From the NCBI GenBank assembly GCA_021806235.1, contig JAJZXU010000035.1, forward strand, positions 1 through 64,000: a DNA stretch of 64,000 nt. The letters are read 5' to 3'. Shown here in pieces: positions 34,053-43,740 of this stretch. Position 1 is the first letter of the stretch. Each line of letters begins with the position of its first letter. This DNA comes from Thermoplasmata archaeon. Lineage in GTDB: Archaea > Thermoplasmatota > Thermoplasmata > Thermoplasmatales > Thermoplasmataceae. The position numbers and the translations under genes were made by a program. The notes below the pieces were generated by a model that did not search any database, was not told the origin of the DNA, and saw nothing but the letters and a program-made list of their open reading frames with translations.

Positions 34053-34709
34053 ATGCTATATGAAAAAGAAAGAGAGATTGTTTTAAATGCGTGCAGAAGA
34101 ATGGTAAATGATAAATTAACAGTTGGATCATGGGGGAATATAAGTTTAAGGACGGATGATAATAATGTTGTAATTACCCCAAGCGGTACTAACTACACGA
34201 AAAGTACGGTTGACGATATGGTTATAACCGGTATTAATGGAAATATACTGGAGGGAAAATTAAAACCTTCAAGTGAAAGATTAATGCACTATGAAATATA
34301 TAAAAACAGGAAAGATGTTAATGCTATAGTCCATACCCATTCAATATATTCATCAGTATTATCTGTTGTTGATGAAAATATACCGGCAATAACGGAGGAT
34401 ATAGCAATGCTTCTTGGTAATAACATAAAGGTTTCAGAATATGCAATTACAGGTTCTATTGAACTTGCAAAAAACGTTGTTTCCGGGCTTGGAAATAATA
34501 ACGCAACGGTAATGAAAAACCATGGTGCTGTTTCAGTAGGCAGTGATATGGAGAGATCAATAACGGCATCCGAGGTGCTGGAAAAATCAGCAAAAATATA
34601 TATTTATTCAAGAATGATAGGAAAAGTAAATATTATTCCTGATAATGATATAAATAAATTAAGAGCGATTTCAGAAGATTATTTAAATCAGTGGAAAAAC
34701 TGGAAATAA
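34053..34709 (+). CDS. Class II aldolase/adducin-family protein (fuculose-1-phosphate aldolase-like)
   Basis: LTVGSWGNISLRTDD, AIVHTHSIYSSVLS, MKNHGAVSVG. Confidence 0.9.
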   Translation: MLYEKEREIVLNACRRMVNDKLTVGSWGNISLRTDDNNVVITPSGTNYTKSTVDDMVITGINGNILEGKLKPSSERLMHYEIYKNRKDVNAIVHTHSIYSSVLSVVDENIPAITEDIAMLLGNNIKVSEYAITGSIELAKNVVSGLGNNNATVMKNHGAVSVGSDMERSITASEVLEKSAKIYIYSRMIGKVNIIPDNDINKLRAISEDYLNQWKNWK

Positions 34710-36254
34710 TTACAGCTCCTTTGCCATGTATGGACCCAGGCGCTCATATCCATATTTTCTGAAATAATTTCTTACACCTATTCCACTTATTACCAAAATT
34801 CTTTTTTTATCATATTCTTCCTTAGAGATCTTTTCTGCCTCATTGAGGAGTTTTTTGCCCAGGCCATGATGCTGCCAGTTTTCCACAGATTCCTCCCCTA
34901 CCGGGACTATGTTGCCTAAAACCTTTATTTCCCTTATAATTGATGAATTTAAAACCTCCTTTCTATGTGCTTTTTCTGATGGCATCCTTAGCCTTAAATA
35001 TCCTATTATATCATTTTTTGAATTTTCAAATGATAGAAATATTTCATCACCGCCTGAGGCCTTATAATTACGCCTGATTAATTCATAGCTATTGCCATAA
35101 TTTTCCTTTGCTATGCCTATTTCCCTTGTTCTTATTTCCATAGTTTTTATGTGTAATTCCCTCATTCTTTCATCGACTAAATTATGCAGGTCACTTCTTT
35201 TAACACCGGCCTCTATGAAATTTACGGGTATATCCCTCTGCATCCTCATTACTCTTACCCATGGTGGCATATTCTTCATGAAATACGTTACAAGGTTAAC
35301 TACCTTATACGTATCATATGGTTTATATTTACCGTCTTTCCAGTATTTATGCAGTGATGTATTGTTTACAACTAGTGTGGGATATATTTTTAACATATCG
35401 GGCTTAAAATTTTCATCATCCATCATCTTATTGAAACTGTCTATATCCTCTTTATAATCTGATCCATACATTCCCGGCATGATATGGTATAATATTTTCA
35501 GGCCTGCATCCCTTGCCAGCTGGGTTGATCTAACAATTTCTGGTACACCATGGCCGCGTAAATTATCATGCAAAATTTTATCATTTAATACCTGTATGCC
35601 AAGTTCTATTTTTGTTGTACCGTATGATAATGCATTATCTATTTCTATTTCGTTGAACCAGTCTGGTTTTGTTTCCACCGTTAATCCAATGCATCTCCTT
35701 TCGGAAATTTCATTTTCAAGTATTGATTCCTCCAGCGTTTTTGATATTGTTTTATTCATACCATCCAGGCAGCCCTTTACAAATGTTCTCTGATATTCCT
35801 CAGATCTCGCCGTAAATGTCCCGCCCATAACAATTAGATCCACCTTGCTTGTATCGTGCCCTATTGTTTCCAGTTGCTTTAACCTGCTAAATGTTATATT
35901 GTATGAATCATAATAATTATTTCTTCCCCTAAGTGCAGATGGCTCAAATCCTGTATACGACTGTGGTGAATTACTATCAACACCACCGGGACAGAATATG
36001 CATTTCCCATGGGGGCATGCCTCGGGTGATGTCATTGCCGCAACAACAGCAACCCCCGAAATTGTTCTTGTGGGTTTTTTTCTTAGTAAATTAACATATT
36101 TTTTATTATCTTTAAAATTTAATATTTCAACATCACTTGGAACAATATCGAGATTGAATTTCTTCGATAAAATTAACTTCTCCTTCTGTAATTCTTCCTT
36201 GTTTTTTATTTTACCGTTCTCAATATATTCCGTTATCTCATTATAAAAATCCAT
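34710..36254 (-). CDS. elp3: Elp3-family radical SAM/GNAT tRNA-modifying protein
   Basis: CPHGKCIFCPGG radical SAM Cys motif, C-terminal GNAT WQHHGLGKKLLNEAEKI. Confidence 0.96.
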   Translation of the reverse strand: MDFYNEITEYIENGKIKNKEELQKEKLILSKKFNLDIVPSDVEILNFKDNKKYVNLLRKKPTRTISGVAVVAAMTSPEACPHGKCIFCPGGVDSNSPQSYTGFEPSALRGRNNYYDSYNITFSRLKQLETIGHDTSKVDLIVMGGTFTARSEEYQRTFVKGCLDGMNKTISKTLEESILENEISERRCIGLTVETKPDWFNEIEIDNALSYGTTKIELGIQVLNDKILHDNLRGHGVPEIVRSTQLARDAGLKILYHIMPGMYGSDYKEDIDSFNKMMDDENFKPDMLKIYPTLVVNNTSLHKYWKDGKYKPYDTYKVVNLVTYFMKNMPPWVRVMRMQRDIPVNFIEAGVKRSDLHNLVDERMRELHIKTMEIRTREIGIAKENYGNSYELIRRNYKASGGDEIFLSFENSKNDIIGYLRLRMPSEKAHRKEVLNSSIIREIKVLGNIVPVGEESVENWQHHGLGKKLLNEAEKISKEEYDKKRILVISGIGVRNYFRKYGYERLGPYMAKEL

Positions 36255-36286
36255 TACAGAGCATTATTGTAAATAATTATAAATCC

Positions 36287-36952
36287 TTATTGATTATTAT
36301 TCTGATTGTTCATGTCGTTTTGATGTTCTTCCCTGTATTTCTTTCTTCCATAGATTCTAACAACGTATGAAAATACAACTGCCAGTATCAGTATTACAAA
36401 GTCATATGTACCCGGGATGCCAAGATAACTCGAAGCAAATATTAATATTATTGCAGCAAAGAAAACAACATTTGATAATATCAGATATTTTTTGGACATC
36501 ATATATCTACTTCCCCTGTTCGGCATTGTACTGTTTGATGGGTTAACATAACCATTTTTAATGTATGGTGATAGAAGTGACATATATATTACAGCTGGAA
36601 CCTCATCATTCAAATATTCAAAGGTGCCGGTTAATGAATCCTGATTGAAAACTATTGTTCCTACCTTTGATGTATCTGAATTCATATCAATTGTCCTTAC
36701 ATTATCGTTTATGTATGGCTTTGAAACAGAATATGCTCTACCGTTATAATTCATTGTTAAATTCCTGTTTAATGTGCCCAGATCCATATCTCCCTGGAAT
36801 ATTTTATAACCTCCGGGTGCTTTATTAATTAATATTGTCTGGGAATAACCTTTTATTTCTATTGATTTTGATCCTACTGTGGAGTCTATATTTACGGAGT
36901 ATAATTCATTATCTCCATCGTATATCTTCCCATCTTTATATGTGTATCTCAC
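36287..36952 (-). CDS. Hypothetical membrane-anchored protein
   Basis: 221-aa ORF; two C-terminal TM helices and N/Q-rich tail. Confidence 0.65.
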   Translation of the reverse strand: MRYTYKDGKIYDGDNELYSVNIDSTVGSKSIEIKGYSQTILINKAPGGYKIFQGDMDLGTLNRNLTMNYNGRAYSVSKPYINDNVRTIDMNSDTSKVGTIVFNQDSLTGTFEYLNDEVPAVIYMSLLSPYIKNGYVNPSNSTMPNRGSRYMMSKKYLILSNVVFFAAIILIFASSYLGIPGTYDFVILILAVVFSYVVRIYGRKKYREEHQNDMNNQNNNQ

Positions 36953-37128
36953 GCATAATTATATGCATATATTATATTACGTTTTCTATTTTACTCAATT
37001 GGATTGATATTTTTATCAAATTTTTTATACTGTTATATACATTGCCTGTTATGTTATTTTTAAAAGGTTATTTTAATACATAAACAAAACATAAAAAATA
37101 TTAATAAACAGGTTTGCAATAATGTATA

Positions 37129-38041
37129 ATGTCACTTTCAAATTCACTGTTTGAAGAAATAAAAAACGATGCATATAGATTTAATATAGGGAATACACCA
37201 TTATATAAGATTGATAATATTTATTCAAAACTTGAATATTATAATAAATTTGATTCCGTAAAAACCCGGGCTGCGTTTTTTATGATAGAATACGCAATAA
37301 AGACTGGAGACCTGACGAAAGATAAAATTATAATAGAGGCATCGTCAGGTAATACAGGCATTGCAATAGCAGGGATATCAAATCTGCTTGGATATAAAGC
37401 CGAAATAGTTATACCTGAAGGTGCAAGCGAGGAAACAAAAAAAATATTATTAAAATATAATGCAAATTTAATTTTAACTCCCGGAAATAGTACAGAAAAT
37501 TCAATAAAATACGTTGATGATAAAATTAAGGATAATCCTGGAAAATACTATAGATTAAACCAGCACAATAATGAAATAAATTCTAATGCACATTATTATA
37601 CAACAGGGCCTGAAATAGACCGCGAAATAAAAAATATTGGCTATGTTGTTGCTGGCATTGGTACAGGTGGAACCATAACTGGTCTGGCCAGATATTTTAA
37701 GGAGAAATATGATATAAAGGTTATTGGAATTATTCCAGATGAAGATTCGCACATATTTGGCCTGAGAAATCCATTTAAATCGGAAAACAAAGGGATAATA
37801 AATGATTATATAGATTATATTGATGAGATAGTAACAGTAAATGAAAATGAAGCATATAATGGAGTTAAGGAACTCAAGGAAAAATATAATTTATTTTGTC
37901 GGCCCTTCGTCGGGTGCTAATTACATCATATCAAAAAACATAAAAACAGATAAAAATATAGTTACAGTATTTCCAGATAACGGTGATAAATACAGATATA
38001 TTTATAAATTAAAGGATATACAGCTAATAAATAAAATTTAG
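37129..38041 (+). pseudogene. Cysteine synthase/cystathionine beta-synthase-family PLP enzyme interrupted by a single-base frameshift
   Basis: DSVKTRAA catalytic Lys, EASSGNTGIA, GIGTGGTITG in frame 1; VGPSSGANYIIS...TVFPDNGDKY continues in frame 2 after a TTTT tract at 37894-37897. Confidence 0.85.
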
Positions 38042-38049
38042 AATTGTGT

Positions 38050-39213
38050 TTACATTAATTCCAGGGTTAATGTATGTCCTCCCCCACCACCATGGCATAT
38101 TGTGGCTAAACCTGTTTTCATATGCCTTGACTGCAGTGCATTGATTAATGTTACTATTATTCTTGAACCACTATTGCCTAAAGGATGGCCTATTGCAATT
38201 GCACCACCGTTAACATTGAACCTGTCATTATCAACACCCAGCTGGTCCCTAACTATTATTGATGCAACCGAAAATGCCTCATTATGCTCTACCAAGTCAT
38301 AGTAATCAATTTTTTTATTCTGTTTTTCCAGTAATTTTCTTGTTGCAGGTATAGGTGCCTCCACGAAATCCCTGGAGTCCAGAGATGCTGAATCATAACC
38401 TGTTATTTTTGCTATAGGTTTTAAATTGTATTCCTTCAGGGCCTTTTCCGACGCCAGTAATATTGCGGATGCACCATCGGATAACTGTGATGAGCTCCCT
38501 GCTGTTAAGATTCCGTTTCTATCAAATGCCGGATTTAATTTTGCCAAATCATCCATTGATGTTCTCCTTAACCCTTCATCCTTTTCTAAATTGTCAAGTT
38601 TAACTATTTCCTTTGCAAATTCACCTGATTCTGTGGCCCTCGTTGCTTTTTCCTGGCTCTGTACTGAGAATTTGTCTGCATCTCCCCTTGTTAAATTATA
38701 TTTTTTAGCTGATCTTTCTGCGGATACACCCATGTGTTCATTGTACATTGCATCGATCAAACCATCATTTAACATAGAATCCTCGACTTTCAAATTTTTA
38801 TATAACAGTTGCTTCGGGCCCCATCTAAATTCAGGGGGTAAATATAATGGTGAATTACTCATATTTTCAAACCCACCGGAAACTATTAAATCGTGTTCCC
38901 CAAGTTTAATTTCCCTTGCTGCATTTTCCGTTGCCAGCATACCAGATGCACATACTGCATTAACTGTATTTTTTGTAACTTCTGGCTTTAAACCCGCATA
39001 AAAAGATGCCTGGCCTGCAGGATTTTGACCTACGTTAGCCTGTATAACATTTCCCATTATTACTTCCTCTATAAGGTCTTTATCTATCCCTGAATCCTTT
39101 ATTACTCCCTCTATTACCTTTCCACCAAGTTCAGGGGCCTTTATTTTTGTCAACGCCTTTCCAAATTTACCTATTGGCGTTCTTTTTGCTGATACAATAT
39201 AAACATCTGACAT
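38050..39213 (-). CDS. Acetyl-CoA acetyltransferase (thiolase)
   Basis: SDVYIVSAKRTPIGKFGKAL start, AVCASGMLATENAAREI, GGAIAIGHPLGNSGSRI, CHGGGGG; start trimmed from 39261 to the conserved Met. Confidence 0.94.
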   Translation of the reverse strand: MSDVYIVSAKRTPIGKFGKALTKIKAPELGGKVIEGVIKDSGIDKDLIEEVIMGNVIQANVGQNPAGQASFYAGLKPEVTKNTVNAVCASGMLATENAAREIKLGEHDLIVSGGFENMSNSPLYLPPEFRWGPKQLLYKNLKVEDSMLNDGLIDAMYNEHMGVSAERSAKKYNLTRGDADKFSVQSQEKATRATESGEFAKEIVKLDNLEKDEGLRRTSMDDLAKLNPAFDRNGILTAGSSSQLSDGASAILLASEKALKEYNLKPIAKITGYDSASLDSRDFVEAPIPATRKLLEKQNKKIDYYDLVEHNEAFSVASIIVRDQLGVDNDRFNVNGGAIAIGHPLGNSGSRIIVTLINALQSRHMKTGLATICHGGGGGHTLTLELM

Positions 39214-39476
39214 TAGATCGTTATACAACCTAAGTTTATTTAGTTTATTATCGACCATCAACGTTTTAAATCGTGATTTTTAATATTTTATATTTTAATC
39301 CAGAGAGCGAAAAGTTTCCCTTTATTTTTGTATAAAGATAATGAATACTCTATAGAACATAGCGTATGCCCTTATATGTGGTGCATATGTTTGAAGCGAA
39401 AAAACCTGTTCAATAGTAACACCATTAATCTGTTTAAAATGATAATATTTAATAATAAGTAAATTATAGCACATAA

Positions 39477-40049
39477 ATGGTTAATGATAATGAGGATAAT
39501 AATCAGGAATTAAATAAAGCTGATGAGGATAATGTTAACACTGAAAACACCGCCCAGAATAATAAAAATATTGATAACAGTACCAGTACTAATACTAATA
39601 TTAACAGTGATATAAATAATAATCAGGAAAATAAAAAAGCAAAAAAACCCGATATAGGGCTATATATTGAGATAGCCTTTATTATAGCTGGAATAATATT
39701 ACTTGCTGTAGGTTCCCTGCAGGTAAAAAGTATAGCCCATGCAAAATGGAATGGTTTTACAGATGTGTTTTTCCCGCTGGGTATAATATTTATAGTCTCC
39801 CCTGGATTACTGCATTTCAAAAAATTAAGAACAAAAAACTTCGCAATATCCATAATAATAGTACTGTTAATTGGCATACTGATAATGTACATACTTTTAT
39901 TTCCATATAAGATGTTTACAGTTCATTTTGGCCTGTTAGGAGACGTGATCGCAGAGTATGTAATAGGATTGTTCTTTATAGTATTCTTCGTATCACATTT
40001 AACAAAAAAGCATTTATTGAAAGAGAAAGAGTTAACTACACACAGCTAA
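39477..40049 (+). CDS. Membrane protein with Asn/Asp-rich cytoplasmic N-terminus
   Basis: Low-complexity N/D-rich first 55 aa, then four TM segments. Confidence 0.65.
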   Translation: MVNDNEDNNQELNKADEDNVNTENTAQNNKNIDNSTSTNTNINSDINNNQENKKAKKPDIGLYIEIAFIIAGIILLAVGSLQVKSIAHAKWNGFTDVFFPLGIIFIVSPGLLHFKKLRTKNFAISIIIVLLIGILIMYILLFPYKMFTVHFGLLGDVIAEYVIGLFFIVFFVSHLTKKHLLKEKELTTHS

Positions 40050-40064
40050 AACCGTGAGGATAGC

Positions 40065-40107
40065 ACAGCATGGACAGGTACCGAAAGGTTCTACCTGTGT
40101 TTTCTGT
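40065..40107 (+). terminator. Structured hairpin with GAAA tetraloop followed by a T7 run
   Basis: ACAG-catgg-ACAGGTA-CC-GAAA-GG-ttc-TACCTGT-gtttt-CTGT, then TTTTTTT at 40113-40119. Confidence 0.45.
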
Positions 40108-40170
40108 AGATGTTTTTTTGGTTTCTCTCTTCCATAAAGAAGTGTGAAGCCCTGGAAGCGATCAGATGAA

Positions 40171-40662
40171 TTATCTATTTTTCAGTATATAATCCCCTGC
40201 CTCTTTTAATGCTATTTCTACCGCTTCCTCTGGGGATTTTGCTTTAATAAATTTTCCATCCGTATCCTTTTCTTTTATGTCCAGTTCCCCTATTGAAACA
40301 ACAGTTTTACCCTCTGTTAATGCAAATGCAGCCTCGGATGTTGTTCCTGAGAACCCATCTATTGCGATCAGGACATCACTTGACCTTATTATAAAGAAAT
40401 TCCTTAAATAACCTATGCCTAATGGCATTTTCACTGTTAGATATTTATTTCCATCATTTTTATTATTTCCTGGTAGTATTCCTATTACCGTACCATTATT
40501 TTCTGATACTCCCCTTGAAACACATTCCATTACGCCACCCATGCCACCACAAAAAACTACACAGTTATTTTCTGCAAGTAATTTCCCAACATTATATGAA
40601 ATATTGCAGTATTCATCATTAACATCGCCACCTCCTATTACACCAACGTTATAATTAAACAT
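40171..40662 (-). CDS. TIGR00725/LOG-like Rossmann protein
   Basis: GVIGGGDVNDEY..., CGGMGGVMECVSRGV, SGTTSEAAFAL. Confidence 0.85.
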   Translation of the reverse strand: MFNYNVGVIGGGDVNDEYCNISYNVGKLLAENNCVVFCGGMGGVMECVSRGVSENNGTVIGILPGNNKNDGNKYLTVKMPLGIGYLRNFFIIRSSDVLIAIDGFSGTTSEAAFALTEGKTVVSIGELDIKEKDTDGKFIKAKSPEEAVEIALKEAGDYILKNR

Positions 40663-40713
40663 AACTGGTATATTACAAATGGATATAATTATTTTTTAAA
40701 AAATATTTATAAA

Positions 40714-41025
40714 CTATTCATTTTTTATTTTTGATATATAAATGGTTAAATCGCTTACACTTCTAATATATGCTATTTCACCCTTGATGAATTTATCATT
40801 TGGGTCAACAGGCTTTGCCCTCCATATCTGCGAATCAATGCTTATTTCATAGGCATTATCCTTCAGGATTAGCTTAATTTCACCGGTTTTGCCTATAAGT
40901 GAGTCTTTACCGGTCGCGGGTCCTCTTCTAAATGGGTGCCTTAAATAAAATCTTGAGAACCATGCACCTATAAAAAATGAAATAATCGTATCAAGTATAT
41001 ATCCTATAATTGTTGTTATACTCAT
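40714..41025 (-). CDS. NfeD-like OB-fold domain protein with N-terminal TM
   Basis: TM followed by GKDSLIGKTGEIKL...WRAKP motif. Confidence 0.75.
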   Translation of the reverse strand: MSITTIIGYILDTIISFFIGAWFSRFYLRHPFRRGPATGKDSLIGKTGEIKLILKDNAYEISIDSQIWRAKPVDPNDKFIKGEIAYIRSVSDLTIYISKIKNE

Positions 41026-41204
41026 ATTTAGTTAATTATAATATATTTATATTAATTTTTGTTTTTATAAGGTAATTTAACAAAACATATTTAAAATTCT
41101 ATTCAATATATAGTCGTGACAAACAAAAATGTATTAATTGCTGGTACAGGAGTTTTCATACCTGTTGATAGTTGCCACAGTCTGAAGTAGGTGTGTGCTT
41201 GAAT

Positions 41205-41864
41205 ATGGATAGATTAGATCGTGATATTTTAAAATGCAAAAAATGTGAGAGACTTGTTAATTACAGGAATAACAGGGAAGTACCGTTGAAATTTAAAAAC
41301 TGCAAATACTGGAATAAACCAGTTTTGGGTTATGGAGATATAAATGGTAATCTACTGGTTATAGGCATGGCCCCGGCATTCAATGGCGGGAATAGGACAG
41401 GGAGAATATTTACAGGTGATAAAAGCTCTGATTTCTTAATCTCATCATTATATGAGGCGGGATTCACAAACATTCCCACTTCGGAAAACAGAAATGATGG
41501 TTTAAAATATAATAATGTGTACATAACACTGGCTGTTAGATGTGCTCCACCGGATAATGTACCATTAAAATTCGAGATAGCTAATTGCTCCAGTTACTTA
41601 CATAATGAGATCAATTCCATGAAAAATTTAAAGGCGGTATTGTGTCTTGGCAAACTGGCATTTGACTCGGCATTATCGTACTTCAAAATAAAAAAAATAA
41701 ATACAAAAAAATTAAAATTTATAAATGGAAAATATTATGAAATAAATAATATACGGCTATATTCATCATATCACCCAAGTCCCAGAAATGTAAATACAAA
41801 ACTATTAAAAAAGGACGATTTTATAAATTTGTTAAGGAGTATAGACGATTATGTAAAGTCGTAA
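41205..41864 (+). CDS. Type-5 uracil-DNA glycosylase (UDGb family)
   Basis: IGMAPAFNGGNRTGRIFTGD motif, HPSPRN motif B, CxxC and additional Cys for the Fe-S cluster. Confidence 0.92.
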   Translation: MDRLDRDILKCKKCERLVNYRNNREVPLKFKNCKYWNKPVLGYGDINGNLLVIGMAPAFNGGNRTGRIFTGDKSSDFLISSLYEAGFTNIPTSENRNDGLKYNNVYITLAVRCAPPDNVPLKFEIANCSSYLHNEINSMKNLKAVLCLGKLAFDSALSYFKIKKINTKKLKFINGKYYEINNIRLYSSYHPSPRNVNTKLLKKDDFINLLRSIDDYVKS

Positions 41865-42056
41865 TATATATAATATTTTTAGTGCGTGTATTTCCGGCCC
41901 ACATAATTGAAAATCCAGTGTTGTAGTTTTAGGTTATGATTTCTGTTAACACTGTTAACATACACTTTGGAAGTTATCATCTTCCATGAAGGGCTTAAAC
42001 TCGCCAGTTATATAAAAAACAGAAACCATAAATCTTAATATTTTTATACGCTTAAT

Positions 42057-43268
42057 GTGGGAATGAAAATTTCCCGGGCACCAAAATCTTTACTTGCAAT
42101 GGCATTTGCAGATATGGTTAGAGGATTTACCAGATACCCCCTGTGGATCCTTATATCTATTTATCTACTGGATGTCAGGCATCTGGACTACCTGGAAATT
42201 GGCCTCATATTCCTGTTCCAGTCTGCACTTTCTATGCCTTTTTCCCTCTATGCGGGGAGGTTATCTGATATTAAAGGGCGAAGAATACTGGCATTCCTAT
42301 TGCCCACAATCCTCCTGATGCTTTATCTTGGATTCTTTGTTATCATATACAGAAATTTTTCTGTGCTATCTATTGCATTGATGATGGCATCCATTGGTAC
42401 CCTGAATAATGTACAGTGGAATGTAAACAACTCTATTGTCGCTGATGTTTCCAGCGAAGCTGAGAGACTTGATAGTTTTTCACTGGTCAGGGTGTTCAGC
42501 AATGCAGGAATAGGCACTGGCCTCATAGTATCAGGGATTGTTGCCCTGTTTAACCCGGCATTTTTCTTTATTGTGCCATCTATAGGATGTGCTATAGAGA
42601 TTCTGATCATCCTCAGATTTATACCTGAATCACTACCCCATCATGCCATATCATTATCCAGGCCAAAAGCAAGGAGGATCATCCATGAGAAACCACTGGT
42701 ACTGGTTTCTATAGTGCTTGCTCTGGGTGGCCTGCTAACTTCAATGTTTGAAAGCCCATTACTGCCCCTTTTCCTGAGCGGTATTTATGGTTATAACGAC
42801 CTGGAGATAACGTCACTGTACGCCATAAATGCAGTAATAGTCATATCTCTCCAGTTCAGGGTGAATGCACTTAGCAGGAGATTTGGAGAAGTATACATTT
42901 ATGCTTCCGGTCTGGTGATATATGGTTTCACATACCTTATATTTGGGTTTATTGGAGAATTTCCACTTCTGTGCGCAAATGCTGTTATCCTTACAGTTGG
43001 TGAGAATATGACATCCCAGTTTTCACAGGTGTTTATATCCAGAATTGCACCTCAGGAAAGAAGGGGAGAATATTTTGGTTTCAGTTCCTCAATTTTTGGA
43101 TTTGTGTACCCATTTTCCGCTATAATAGGGCCTTACATGCTGCAGGATCTGCATGGTGACCCCGTACTTCTGTGGGGTATTATATGTGCGGCGTGTCTTA
43201 TAATGGCCGGGGTATCTATAATAATGCAAAAAATCATTCCGAAACCTGCAAATGTTACAATCAACTAA
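42057..43268 (+). CDS. Major facilitator superfamily transporter
   Basis: 12-TM profile, GRLSDIKGRR loop 2-3 motif. Confidence 0.92.
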   Translation: MGMKISRAPKSLLAMAFADMVRGFTRYPLWILISIYLLDVRHLDYLEIGLIFLFQSALSMPFSLYAGRLSDIKGRRILAFLLPTILLMLYLGFFVIIYRNFSVLSIALMMASIGTLNNVQWNVNNSIVADVSSEAERLDSFSLVRVFSNAGIGTGLIVSGIVALFNPAFFFIVPSIGCAIEILIILRFIPESLPHHAISLSRPKARRIIHEKPLVLVSIVLALGGLLTSMFESPLLPLFLSGIYGYNDLEITSLYAINAVIVISLQFRVNALSRRFGEVYIYASGLVIYGFTYLIFGFIGEFPLLCANAVILTVGENMTSQFSQVFISRIAPQERRGEYFGFSSSIFGFVYPFSAIIGPYMLQDLHGDPVLLWGIICAACLIMAGVSIIMQKIIPKPANVTIN

Positions 43269-43363
43269 CGTATTTCAAATTTTTATCTCTGTCTGTTCCC
43301 ATTGTCTCCATAAGCGGTCAGTGAAACTTATTTTATCCTAATTATATTATAAAATGGAAGCAG

Positions 43364-43705
43364 CTATTCCTTTTTATGGTAAAGCCATTTATCTGTTTCC
43401 AGATGTAAATATCCACCATTTCTTAAGTAAACTCTTATAATTTTATTGTCACAATCATTCATCTCAGTAAAATTATGATAACATATCCTGCTTCTTCTCA
43501 CGACCTTCCTGACACAGTCCATTCTAGCACCACATTTATTCAATGCCTTTCTGAGATTTGTTATATTATCCTTTTCATTTTTTAATTTCTGCTTTTCCTT
43601 TGTTAAATATCCTGGTTCAAACCTCTCCCTTGATGAGTGTTTCCTTTTCCTGACAAATGTTGTTCTTTTTGGTATAAATGTGCCCTTTCTAGGTGTTACT
43701 GCCAT
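43364..43705 (-). CDS. Small, highly basic Cys-containing hypothetical protein
   Basis: 113-aa ORF, K/R-rich with five dispersed Cys (CGARMDC, RRSRICY, NDC). Confidence 0.6.
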   Translation of the reverse strand: MAVTPRKGTFIPKRTTFVRKRKHSSRERFEPGYLTKEKQKLKNEKDNITNLRKALNKCGARMDCVRKVVRRSRICYHNFTEMNDCDNKIIRVYLRNGGYLHLETDKWLYHKKE

Positions 43706-43740
43706 TATATTAAAAAGTAAAAAATGATATTAAAATATTT

